From Sphingobacteriales bacterium (GTDB taxonomy: Bacteria; Bacteroidota; Bacteroidia; Chitinophagales; Chitinophagaceae), in NCBI GenBank assembly GCA_900299255.1, contig OMJB01000118.1, positions 1-32,709 on the forward strand: a stretch of DNA of 32,709 bases, read 5' to 3'. Within the stretch, counting starts at the first letter, position 1. Every line of letters starts with the position of its first letter. Below, piece by piece: positions 25,681-32,709 of the stretch. Under the pieces are notes generated by a model that worked only from the letters and a program-made list of their open reading frames with translations, did no database searches and was not told the DNA's origin. A program made the translations under genes and the position numbers.

Positions 25681-26841
25681 TTAATCTATCCAGCTGTATA
25701 CATAAGTATCATCTTCAATGCTCGCTCCATCTACAGTAAGTATCAGCGGGTGGAAGGTATCTACCATCACAGCCAGTTCTTTGGTCTCCTTGGCGCCTAT
25801 GCTTTTTTCCACAGTGCCGGGGTGCGGCCCATGTGGTATGCCCGCCGGGTGCAGTGTTATCATACCACGCTCCACGTGTTTGCGGCTCATAAAATCACCA
25901 TCCACATAATAGAGTACCTCATCGCTATCTATATTGCTGTGGTTATAAGGTGCCGGTATTGCTTGAGGGTGGTAGTCAAACAGCCTTGGCACAAAAGAGC
26001 AGATAACAAAGTTATGGGCATCAAATGTCTGATGTACCGGTGGTGGCTGGTGTACTCTGCCTGTTATTGGTTCAAAATCATGTATGCTCAGGGCATATGG
26101 GTATTCGCAGCCATCCCAGCCTATTACATCAAAAGGGTGATGCCCGTACCATATTGGGTAAAGCAGACCTTTTTTCTTCACCTGTATCAGAAATTCGCCT
26201 TGCTCGTCAAAGGTTTCAAGGTTTTCCGGCTTGCGCAGGTCGCGCTCGCAGAATGGGGCATGTTCCAGCAGTTGTCCGTACTTGCTCAGGTACCTTTTCG
26301 GAAAAGTGATGGGGCTGAAAGACTCAACAATAAACAAGCGGTTGTTTTCATTGTCAAATTCTATCTGATAAATGGTGCCTCGTGGTACCACCACATAATC
26401 ACCATACCCGAATTTTATCTGGCCATACTGTGTTTTCAGTGTGCCGGTGCCATCATGTATGAACAGCACTTCATCAGTATCAGCGTTTTTATAAAATACA
26501 TTGTCTGTCAGCCCTTTTTTCGGGCCGGCCAGTGTAAGCATTACATCATTGTTGTACAACACAGTTTTCCGGCTCTCCAGGTAGCCATCTGCGGGTGCTA
26601 TGTTAAAGCCTCTGAAGCTACGGTGCTTTAGTATGTTGGTTGTTGCAGCTATGGGAGCCACATTAACCGGCTCTTCTGCCTTTAATATCTTGGTTGGTGG
26701 GTGTATGTGGTAAAGCAAAGACGAATTGGAAGAAAACCCTTCTGTACTGAAAAGCTGTTCCGAGTATAATTTGCCATCCGGCCTGCGATACTGCGTATGC
26801 CTTTTTGAGGGAAATTTCCCTAACGAATAGTAATGTGGCAT
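25681..26841 (-). CDS. hmgA: Homogentisate 1,2-dioxygenase
   Basis: The 386-residue cupin enzyme opens the ring of homogentisate to maleylacetoacetate, the step after hpd. The C-terminal cupin carries the candidate iron ligands: His301 in P-Y-N-H-S-N, Glu308 in D-S-D-E-V-L-Y-Y and His337 in H-P-A-G-I-P-H-G-P-H-P-G. The His301-His337 spacing of 36 equals that of human HGD (H335/H371). It is shorter than proteobacterial and human enzymes (about 440) but keeps both cupin halves. The Glu lies seven residues after the first His, not six as in the human enzyme. hpd follows on the same strand. The last step (fumarylacetoacetase) is not in the window. Confidence 0.96.
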   Translation of the reverse strand: MPHYYSLGKFPSKRHTQYRRPDGKLYSEQLFSTEGFSSNSSLLYHIHPPTKILKAEEPVNVAPIAATTNILKHRSFRGFNIAPADGYLESRKTVLYNNDVMLTLAGPKKGLTDNVFYKNADTDEVLFIHDGTGTLKTQYGQIKFGYGDYVVVPRGTIYQIEFDNENNRLFIVESFSPITFPKRYLSKYGQLLEHAPFCERDLRKPENLETFDEQGEFLIQVKKKGLLYPIWYGHHPFDVIGWDGCEYPYALSIHDFEPITGRVHQPPPVHQTFDAHNFVICSFVPRLFDYHPQAIPAPYNHSNIDSDEVLYYVDGDFMSRKHVERGMITLHPAGIPHGPHPGTVEKSIGAKETKELAVMVDTFHPLILTVDGASIEDDTYVYSWID

Positions 26842-27098
26842 TATGTAGTTATTTCTGCGAAATTACAAAGAATTGCATAAAAGCCGCTTATTTCAAGTGC
26901 GGTTCACAGGTCAGTAATTATGATGGGTGTATTTATAGAACTTATCCACCTAATCAGCCCAATTGTTGAGTGTTGGCGGGGCTTATTTTGATAAAATAAT
27001 ATTTTACTTTGCTATGATGAGTAATTGGCTGATGTTCCTGCCCTGACGGGATGAACATTGAACGCAGCAGGTACAAAAGTCGATACTGAATTCATTAA
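26842..27098. other. Intergenic region between hmgA start and holA stop
   Basis: This 257-bp stretch is the longest gap in the window. I find no convincing gene in it. It contains a weak inverted repeat (ATGTTC ... GAACAT with inner CCC/GGG, 27032-27057) 42 nt past the holA stop, without a T-run, so at most a weak terminator. An imperfect TAATTTCG (26858-26865, minus) may be the hmgA -7 element. Confidence 0.4.
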
Positions 27099-28124
27099 TC
27101 AGGCTTCCAGCATTTGCCCCACCATTTCTTTCAGCAGTTCTTTGTCTCCGGCCGTGCTATTAATGCCTACCGCCATGGTATTGTACTTAGCCAGCAGTAG
27201 CAGGCATTTTTCTACTCTGGGCAAGGGCCAGTTGTTCAGCGCACTCAGTATGCTTTTTACAAACCAAGGAGACATGCCCATTGCAGCGGCAAGGTCTTTT
27301 TCCGGTTTGCCCCGCTCGCAGTTGGCTATATAAAGCCTGTTGAAATGGGTATAGAACGAGCCTATCATGAGCGGCATCGGGGCAGCCTTGGTATTGGCAA
27401 GGAAATAGGCAAACATTTTATAAAACTTGTCCGTATCGTTGCCAGTAAGCGCCGCCGGGAAATCAAAAATATTGTACTCCTTGCTGATGCCAATGTATTT
27501 GTGAATGATCTCGATGGTCAGCTTTTTTTCGTTCGGAACGTTGATGCGGGCCTTGTTGATCTCATTGGCAATCTTCTGCAGGTCGCCGCCCAGGTAAGAA
27601 GCCAGTATCTGCGCTTCCTGCTGGCCTATCTGGAACCCAATGCTGTCGCCGTGTTCCATAATCCACTCCGGCAGTTTTTCATCTTTAACCTTTTCTGAGG
27701 TAAAGCGCACCCCTTTATCTTTTATGCGTTTTACAAACCGGGTAGTGCCATCTGCTTTTTTGTAGGGGTGTTCAATTACAAAAATGGTAGTCGGCGTAGG
27801 GTTCTCAATGTATGCCAGCAGCGAGTTCAGCCCTTTGATGTCGTTGCCCCCGCCTTTCAGCTGTGCTGCGTCTTTCAGTATTACCACCTGCTTCTCAGCA
27901 AACATTGGGAAGCGCCTGCAGGCATTCACCACGTCCATCCATTCAGAATCTTTGCCGTACATGATCAGCAGGTTAAAATCGCGCTCTGCTGGTGTCAGCA
28001 CTTCATTTTCAAAGTAGGAGGTAATCATATCCAGATAGTAAGGCTCCTCCCCGTCAATGAGGTACACGGGGGCAAACTGCCGCAGCTGCAGCGTCTGGAA
28101 TAATTTCTTTAATTCGGCGTTCAT
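27099..28124 (-). CDS. holA: DNA polymerase III clamp-loader subunit delta
   Basis: The 341-residue protein is the delta subunit, the wrench that opens the sliding clamp during loading. The N-terminal P-V-Y-L-I-D-G-E-E-P-Y-Y-L is the typical delta start. It continues with F-P-M-F-A-E-K-Q-V-V-I-L-K-D, the L-x-x-Y-L-G-G-D-L-x-K-I-A-N-E-I-N-K segment of domain II, and the helical collar (N-I-F-D-F, then F-Y-T-H-F-N-R-L). The length is standard. It shares its strand with the exonuclease gene upstream, 97 bp apart, and both are DNA-metabolism genes. The ATG at 28124 is the first in frame and puts the conserved start at residue 20, as usual. Confidence 0.95.
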   Translation of the reverse strand: MNAELKKLFQTLQLRQFAPVYLIDGEEPYYLDMITSYFENEVLTPAERDFNLLIMYGKDSEWMDVVNACRRFPMFAEKQVVILKDAAQLKGGGNDIKGLNSLLAYIENPTPTTIFVIEHPYKKADGTTRFVKRIKDKGVRFTSEKVKDEKLPEWIMEHGDSIGFQIGQQEAQILASYLGGDLQKIANEINKARINVPNEKKLTIEIIHKYIGISKEYNIFDFPAALTGNDTDKFYKMFAYFLANTKAAPMPLMIGSFYTHFNRLYIANCERGKPEKDLAAAMGMSPWFVKSILSALNNWPLPRVEKCLLLLAKYNTMAVGINSTAGDKELLKEMVGQMLEA

Positions 28125-28221
28125 CGGCCGGTGAAATTAGGAAAAATAAATGGCTGAAACGGGCAGGAGAAATAACATTATTCCTGAGCTCATTTGCAGG
28201 CTGCGCACCAAGTGCGCCTCC

Positions 28222-28941
28222 TTACACATATTCAGGTTCCGGGTCAATATTGGCGATTCCCTTCAGCCTCAGGAACACTTTGGCGGTCGTATACACATCC
28301 TGCAGGCAGTATTTGCCTATCCGCTCCAGGTCTTTTTCATTCCAGTAAACACTGGCTACCATACTACCATCCAGATCCGATTTGGGAGACGGAATGCCGA
28401 ATACCTCTGCCAGTAGCGAGAGTGAAGTAAAGTTTTTGTGGTCGCCGAATTTCCACATGTCCATTGTATCAATATGCGATACCTCCCACGGTTTTTTGCC
28501 CGCCAGGTCAAGGCTGGGTGGCAGTGGTATACCGTTTATAACCATTCTGCGGCACAGAAAGGGCATGTCGAACTCTTTGATGTTGTGCCCGCAAAACTGC
28601 ATGTTTCTGTTGTGCGCCGTAAACCTGTGCAGCATATCGCAGAATGCTGTCAGCAGCTGATGCTCATTTTCATACACAAGCGTTTTCAGCCTCATCTTCC
28701 ATTTGCCTTCCTGAAGCACCAGGCTGCCAAACCCTATGCACACTACTTTTGCAAACTCAGAATAAATCCCCGCTCTTTCCCCATAAACCACCGATGGGTC
28801 AGCTATCCCTTCCGCTTGGCTTTTCAGAAACTTCGTTTTTTTCACCCATTCGGCTTGCATGGCTTCAGATAATAGTCCGTATTCCGGCTGCACAGGCACC
28901 GTTTCTATGTCAATAAACAAAATTTCCTTTAAATACTGCAT
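28222..28941 (-). CDS. 3'-5' exonuclease, PolB-like (DEDDy) family
   Basis: The 239-residue protein fits the predicted PolB exonuclease-like family found widely in Bacteroidota. The DEDDy residues are visible: Asp11 and Glu13 in F-I-D-I-E-T-V, Asp125 in G-H-N-I-K-E-F-D, and Tyr211 with Asp215 in Y-C-L-Q-D-V. It should hydrolyse single nucleotides from DNA 3' ends in a two-metal reaction. It has no polymerase domain, so it is a stand-alone nuclease, probably for repair or proofreading in trans. It is divergent from the coiled-coil gene. A small perfect hairpin (GCGCAC/GTGCGC, 28203-28217) lies just after its stop but lacks a T-run. Confidence 0.92.
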   Translation of the reverse strand: MQYLKEILFIDIETVPVQPEYGLLSEAMQAEWVKKTKFLKSQAEGIADPSVVYGERAGIYSEFAKVVCIGFGSLVLQEGKWKMRLKTLVYENEHQLLTAFCDMLHRFTAHNRNMQFCGHNIKEFDMPFLCRRMVINGIPLPPSLDLAGKKPWEVSHIDTMDMWKFGDHKNFTSLSLLAEVFGIPSPKSDLDGSMVASVYWNEKDLERIGKYCLQDVYTTAKVFLRLKGIANIDPEPEYV

Positions 28942-28959
28942 TTACACAAATATGTATGT

Positions 28960-28967
28960 TACCTTTG
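28960..28967 (+). promoter_or_regulatory. Bacteroidota -7 element (TACCTTTG) for the coiled-coil protein
   Basis: An exact TAnnTTTG match 44 nt before the ATG at 29012, in the 70-bp divergent gap with the exonuclease gene. No clear TTTG -33 box. Together with the strong terminator at 29977 it makes the gene a single unit. Confidence 0.5.
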
Positions 28968-29011
28968 CAAAAGGTTTATTTTTTCAAAACGAACTTAAAC
29001 AAAAGTAAATT

Positions 29012-29953
29012 ATGAGCCAATATAATCAATCATCTGCACCGCAAAACGGTTCAAATAAGAAAAACAGCACTATTTTATACTGGGTTGTTATTGTTATACT
29101 CCTGGCCAGTTGCTTGTACCTGTTTATGAGCAAGCAGCAGATGGCTAAGGAAAACAGCGATGCATTGCTGCAGAAACAGCAAACAATTGATTCGGTTAAA
29201 ACTGATAGGGCTTCACTGCAGGCCGATTTTGATGCCGCATCAGCAAAAATAGATCAGCTGGCTTCACAGAATGCCAAGCTGGATTCTGCACTGCAGGGCG
29301 ATAAGGTAGAAATGGCCAAGCTGCAGGGGCAGATCAAAGCTATACTTACCAAAAAGAATGCCACCCAGGCTGAGCTGACCAAAGCAAGGGACATGATCAC
29401 CTCGCTTACCGACAAGACCAAGCAATATGAAGCCAGGATTGCCGAGCTGGAAAAAGAAAACACCCAGCTTACCGGACAGAACAAGGTGCTGACTAGGGAG
29501 CGAGATTCCACAGTTGAGAAAAACATTGCCCTTAAACGGGTAGGTTCTGTGCTGCATGCTTCTAATATCCGCATGGAGCCCATTCACAAACGCCGCAATG
29601 GTAAAGAAAAAGAAACATCTAAAGCTAAAAAGGTGGATGTGCTGAGAATTATTTTTGATATAGACGAGAACAGAATTGCTGAAAGTGGTACCAAGCAGAT
29701 TTATCTGAGGATTATTGGCGGCGACGGTAATGTGCTATCTACACCATCAAACGCTTCAGGCGTAATGACTACAAATACAGGTGAGCAGATAAAGTACTCA
29801 GTACTGAGAAACATTGTGCTTACGCAGAATCAGCCTGTTAAAGACGTATCTATCGACTGGCAGCAGGATGGCGACTATACAAAAGGTACTTACAGGATTG
29901 AAGTGTATAACGAGGGTTATAAAGTAGGTAGCGGCAGTGTAGAACTGAAGTAA
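29012..29953 (+). CDS. Membrane-anchored coiled-coil protein, unknown function
   Basis: The 313-residue protein has a short polar N terminus rich in Asn/Gln/Ser, one transmembrane helix at about 21-39 and a long coiled coil at about 42-170 (heptads of Leu, Ile and Ala with many Lys/Glu/Gln). A compact C-terminal domain at about 180-313 is beta-rich (V-L-R-I-I-F-D-I-D-E-N-R, I-Y-L-R-I-I-G-G-D-G, G-T-Y-R-I-E-V-Y). The C-terminal part should lie in the periplasm. Proteins of this build are common and unnamed in Bacteroidota; I know of no established function. The gene has its own promoter and one of the best terminators in the window, so it may be well expressed. Confidence 0.85.
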   Translation: MSQYNQSSAPQNGSNKKNSTILYWVVIVILLASCLYLFMSKQQMAKENSDALLQKQQTIDSVKTDRASLQADFDAASAKIDQLASQNAKLDSALQGDKVEMAKLQGQIKAILTKKNATQAELTKARDMITSLTDKTKQYEARIAELEKENTQLTGQNKVLTRERDSTVEKNIALKRVGSVLHASNIRMEPIHKRRNGKEKETSKAKKVDVLRIIFDIDENRIAESGTKQIYLRIIGGDGNVLSTPSNASGVMTTNTGEQIKYSVLRNIVLTQNQPVKDVSIDWQQDGDYTKGTYRIEVYNEGYKVGSGSVELK

Positions 29954-29976
29954 TTATTTAACCAAGTCCTTTCTCT

Positions 29977-30013
29977 ATGGGTATTGTATCTTTATACAAT
30001 ACCCATTTTTTTT
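29977..30013 (+). terminator. Rho-independent terminator after the coiled-coil gene
   Basis: A perfect 13-bp stem (ATGGGTATTGTAT at 29977-29989 with ATACAATACCCAT at 29994-30006), a 4-nt loop and a run of eight T (30006-30013). Confidence 0.93.
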
Positions 30014-30077
30014 GAAGGCGGGCCTAAAGAGGCAGCATAGTAGGCTATATTTAACAATTCGGTAATACCGCGTTCTT

Positions 30078-30106
30078 TTTGCCTTAACATTGAATCAGTA
30101 ATTTTG
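30078..30106 (+). promoter_or_regulatory. Complete Bacteroidota promoter for the response regulator
   Basis: TTTG (30078-30081), a 17-nt spacer and TAATTTTG (30099-30106) match both boxes of the TTTG / TAnnTTTG consensus. Transcription would start at about 30110-30113. That rules out the GTG at 30108 as a start and fits the ATG at 30126. Confidence 0.65.
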
Positions 30107-30125
30107 TGTGCGTTCAAGAGAAAAT

Positions 30126-30812
30126 ATGGAAGTATTCCCAGGGAAAATTTTAATTGTAGATGATGAGCCGGATATAGTCGAGTTCATCAGTTATAATCTT
30201 AAAATCAAGGGTTACCTGATCTCCACTGCCAGAGATGGAGTGGAGGCAGTGCGGAAAGCCCGCGATTTCAGGCCCGACCTCATATTGCTCGATATAATGA
30301 TGCCCAATAAAGACGGTATCGAAACCATCAAGGAGCTGAGGACGATGCATGAGTTTGACGAGACTGTTATCATTTTCCTTACTGCCATCAACGACGAAAA
30401 AGTAGAGATTGAAGGCCTGAAAATTGGTGCCGACGACTTTATCCATAAGCCCATAAAGCCCGAACTGCTGGCTACACGCATCGGTTCTGCGCTGCGTAGG
30501 TTCCGTAAAGATGATGTATTAGAGCAGAAACAGGTTTTCGGGGATCTCGAGATCAACAAAACAAAGTTCACCGTTTCCTACAAGGGGCAGGAGATATTGC
30601 TGGCCAAAAAAGAATTTGAGCTGCTCTCCCTCCTCGCTTCAAAACCCGGACGTGTATTTCTCCGTAATGAGATACTGCAGCGTGTATGGGGCACCGATGT
30701 GATTGTGGGCGACCGCACCATTGATGTCCATATCCGCAAGATCCGTCAGAAGGTAGGTATTGATCTCATCACAACTGTAAAGGGAGTAGGGTACAAATTC
30801 GAAATGGATTAG
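30126..30812 (+). CDS. Response regulator, OmpR/PhoB family
   Basis: The 228-residue protein has a receiver domain with the acidic pocket (Asp12, Asp13), phospho-acceptor Asp56 in L-L-D-I-M-M-P, Thr86 and Lys108 in H-K-P-I. A C-terminal winged-helix DNA-binding domain (about 130-226) ends in D-V-H-I-R-K-I-R-Q-K and T-V-K-G-V-G-Y-K-F. It is expected to be a transcription factor switched by phosphorylation. No histidine kinase gene is next to it, so its partner lies elsewhere. The ATG at 30126 was chosen because the promoter octamer ends at 30106. It converges on the TMTC-like gene with only 3 bp between the stops. Confidence 0.96.
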   Translation: MEVFPGKILIVDDEPDIVEFISYNLKIKGYLISTARDGVEAVRKARDFRPDLILLDIMMPNKDGIETIKELRTMHEFDETVIIFLTAINDEKVEIEGLKIGADDFIHKPIKPELLATRIGSALRRFRKDDVLEQKQVFGDLEINKTKFTVSYKGQEILLAKKEFELLSLLASKPGRVFLRNEILQRVWGTDVIVGDRTIDVHIRKIRQKVGIDLITTVKGVGYKFEMD

Positions 30813-30815
30813 CCC

Positions 30816-32687
30816 TTATTGACGCTTCGTAGTATCTGCCACACTCTTCTGCTGCAATGCTTTCTGTAGTCCTTGCTGCGCCATTGTGAGAGCGGGCTCT
30901 ATAGCCAGTGTTTTATTAAAATACACAATTGCCGAATCATACTGTTTATACTCCAGCAGGCACCGGGCCAGGTTCAGGTGCACAATAGCAATGCCGGGCT
31001 GCATTTTGATCGTTTTTTTCAGGTACACTATTGCTTCCGGATATTCTTTGAGTGCATAGTATGCCCTGCCCAGATTATATGTGGCAATAGCATTGGCCGG
31101 ATTGATCTGTATAGCCCGCAGTGCATGTACTTTGGCCGAGTCGAAATTTCTCCTTCTGTCGTAAATGCTGCCCAGTTCGGCATGAGCTTCGCTGTACTCC
31201 GGGTTAATGGCAATCGCCTTTGTGAGCAGCTCTATGCTTTTCATATCCAGTTGCTCCTTGTTTTCCCGGCCCGGTTCATTGGGCACCAGTTCCTGAGATA
31301 TGGTATTGGCAAGGCAAAAAAGCAGCTTGCTGTTATCCTGTGCCTTGGCAGCATCTGCCTCAAACAAAGTATAGTTGTCTTTCCAGTCGCTGTTTCGGGC
31401 AACGGTAAGTGCGGCCAGCAGCACGCACGCTGGCAGCGCTACCATCATCACTTTTTTTGTTTTCAGGAAAGCAAAGCCTGCCGTGCCTGCCCGCCCCGCC
31501 AGTAGCCTGAAAGCCAGCGCCAGCACCACGCAATACCCCGCCGATGCCATAAACGCAAACCGCTCTGCCATCTGTGAGTAGATGAGAAAAGGTATGTTCG
31601 AAAACAGCGCAATGCTCACCAGATACAGCACTATACCAAATGCCAATGGGTCTTTTTTGTTCCTGGCAAGGCGGAAAACGGCAAGCCCTGCCATCAACAG
31701 GTATGCCACCAGTGCCAGTATCACATACACATTTCCAAAGCCGGTGAGGGGTATAGTATTGAAGCTGTAATCTGATATAAGCGGATATGGCACCACCAGC
31801 AGCCTGAGGTACAAGCCCAGCACCAGTATGGCAGTGGCTATGCGGGTGGCAATGTCCGGTGCGCTGAGCAGCGGATTGGCCAGTGCAGTGATCTGGTTAG
31901 TGTGGCCTGCGCCCAGCACCCACATGCGCATGAGCATAAACAGCCCAAAAGCCGAAAAAGATGACAATGTAACAGCCGCCGCCCTTTTTTTATTTTCATT
32001 CAGGTACATGAAGAATATAAACGGAATCAGCACTGCTGTGGCAGCGGCGGTTTCTTTGCTCAGAAACGAGAGCAGCAAAAACAGGCCGCCCAAAGCCAGT
32101 TGGGTAATTTTGCTGTTTTTAACATAGCCGGCAAAAGAATTCAAAGCCAGAAACCCAAACAGGAAGCAAAGCAGTTCGTCTCTGCTCTTGATGTTGGCAA
32201 CCACCTCGGTGTGAATGGGGTGTATGGCAAACAAAGCCGCCGCTATAAAGGCCACATCAGTGTTCTGTGCCCCGAATAGCCTTGCCAGAAAAACGAACAA
32301 AGCAATAACGCAACCCGCAAAAAAAACGATATTGAAGAAGTGGCCGGTGGCCGGGCTGTTTTCAAACAGTTGGTATTCTATGGCGTGCGTTACCATAGGC
32401 ACGGGGCGGTAGCTTTCTTTGTCATTACTCTGCTCAAAACCCTTCAGCCTGGGGGTGGTGAGCAGCTCAGGAATGCCAGCAAAACCCTTTTTTACAATAG
32501 AGTTTTGGGTAATTACCGTGGCATCATCAAGGGCATAATCGTTTTGCAGGGTATTGGCGTATATCAGAAACGAAAGGGCTGCAAGTATCAGGCACAGTTT
32601 CCTAAAAGGCACAGCACCTGCCATGGTGCTTTGCGCCGCCTCATTTGCCGCTCCCGGTTTGTTCTTATTATTGCTAATTCCTGCCAT
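30816..32687 (-). CDS. TMTC-like membrane glycosyltransferase with C-terminal TPR repeats
   Basis: The 623-residue protein has an N-terminal helix (about 28-45), a luminal-type loop with N-D-Y-A-L-D-D (49-55), the family motif H-P-I-H-T-E-V-V-A-N-I-K-S-R-D-E-L-L (156-173), about ten hydrophobic helices to residue 430, and about four TPR units (485-610, e.g. A-x-x-x-L-G-x-I-Y and Y-N-L-G-R-A-Y-Y). The layout matches TMTC/PMT-like GT-C transferases, which in animals O-mannosylate proteins. Transfer from a lipid-linked sugar to a periplasmic target is inferred. A TAATTTTG element (32693-32700) ends 5 nt before the ATG, so either the mRNA is leaderless or the start is Met22 (32624). Confidence 0.85.
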   Translation of the reverse strand: MAGISNNKNKPGAANEAAQSTMAGAVPFRKLCLILAALSFLIYANTLQNDYALDDATVITQNSIVKKGFAGIPELLTTPRLKGFEQSNDKESYRPVPMVTHAIEYQLFENSPATGHFFNIVFFAGCVIALFVFLARLFGAQNTDVAFIAAALFAIHPIHTEVVANIKSRDELLCFLFGFLALNSFAGYVKNSKITQLALGGLFLLLSFLSKETAAATAVLIPFIFFMYLNENKKRAAAVTLSSFSAFGLFMLMRMWVLGAGHTNQITALANPLLSAPDIATRIATAILVLGLYLRLLVVPYPLISDYSFNTIPLTGFGNVYVILALVAYLLMAGLAVFRLARNKKDPLAFGIVLYLVSIALFSNIPFLIYSQMAERFAFMASAGYCVVLALAFRLLAGRAGTAGFAFLKTKKVMMVALPACVLLAALTVARNSDWKDNYTLFEADAAKAQDNSKLLFCLANTISQELVPNEPGRENKEQLDMKSIELLTKAIAINPEYSEAHAELGSIYDRRRNFDSAKVHALRAIQINPANAIATYNLGRAYYALKEYPEAIVYLKKTIKMQPGIAIVHLNLARCLLEYKQYDSAIVYFNKTLAIEPALTMAQQGLQKALQQKSVADTTKRQ

Positions 32688-32692
32688 TGGCT

Positions 32693-32700
32693 CAAAATTA
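32693..32700 (-). promoter_or_regulatory. Bacteroidota -7 element (TAATTTTG) for the TMTC-like gene
   Basis: An exact TAnnTTTG match on the minus strand close to the window edge; any -33 box would lie at or beyond the edge. Only 5 nt separate it from the first ATG. Confidence 0.45.
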
Positions 32701-32709
32701 AAAAATCAA

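Noticed and set aside
25750-26631. 293-codon plus-strand open frame
   Set aside because: It lies antisense to hmgA, whose product has all expected iron ligands. The antisense translation shows no domain.
27032-27057. Inverted repeat ATGTTC/GAACAT after holA as a terminator
   Set aside because: The stem is interrupted and no T-run follows on either strand, so I noted it only within the intergenic entry.
30108-30125. GTG start for the response regulator
   Set aside because: It is 1 nt after the -7 box, so it would not be in the mRNA; the ATG at 30126 fits the family start.

Overview
The window looks like chromosomal DNA from a member of the Bacteroidota, most likely a Chitinophagaceae/Sphingobacteriia-type organism. 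The evidence is threefold. Perfect TAnnTTTG promoter octamers lie upstream of several genes. Many families are typical of that phylum: choice-of-anchor L surface proteins, the PolB-like exonuclease-2 family, an unusual delta-prime subunit, and the 386-residue form of homogentisate dioxygenase. There are no purine-rich ribosome binding sites. No tRNA, rRNA, CRISPR array, insertion sequence or phage gene is visible. No gene-free stretch exceeds 300 bases; the longest is 26842-27098 (257 bp).

Layout. Positions 1-4828 (minus) hold the N-terminal 1609 codons of a giant secreted surface protein whose 3' end lies outside the window: signal peptide, choice-of-anchor L domain, a Calx-beta-like stretch, then a long array of about 73-residue Ig-like repeats. 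Next come a TrmH-type RNA methyltransferase and a secreted probable beta-barrel protein with a His/Cys-rich tail (4989-6364, minus). The plus strand then carries lon, a lipoprotein and a long-form ispH (6528-11016). They converge on an internally duplicated secreted protein and a tail-specific protease (11017-14384, minus), followed by holB and a small two-TM protein.

The region 16368-18582 (plus) is a two-gene overlapping unit, a GT14-like glycosyltransferase plus a membrane acyltransferase, which suggests surface glycan synthesis. It converges, with overlapping ends, on an M32 carboxypeptidase. Then follow a bifunctional Rel/SpoT (p)ppGpp enzyme, a secreted protein of seven 48-residue repeats interrupted by one in-frame TAG, and a GNAT acetyltransferase. 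Two tyrosine-degradation genes follow: hpd (4-hydroxyphenylpyruvate dioxygenase) and hmgA (homogentisate dioxygenase), which catalyse consecutive steps. holA and a DEDD exonuclease come next (27099-28941, minus). Positions 29012-29953 hold an isolated membrane-anchored coiled-coil protein with its own promoter and terminator. An orphan OmpR-type response regulator then converges on a TMTC-like membrane protein with TPR repeats (30816-32687, minus).

Most of the window is housekeeping: proteolysis (lon, prc), clamp loader (holA, holB), isoprenoid synthesis (ispH) and stringent response (rel). I see no clear defence island or biosynthetic cluster. The most unusual items are the repeat protein with a single nonsense codon in repeat 5, the Ig-repeat adhesin with one non-Ig module, the tandemly duplicated secreted protein at 11017-12075, and the inverted heptamer clusters between hpd and hmgA.
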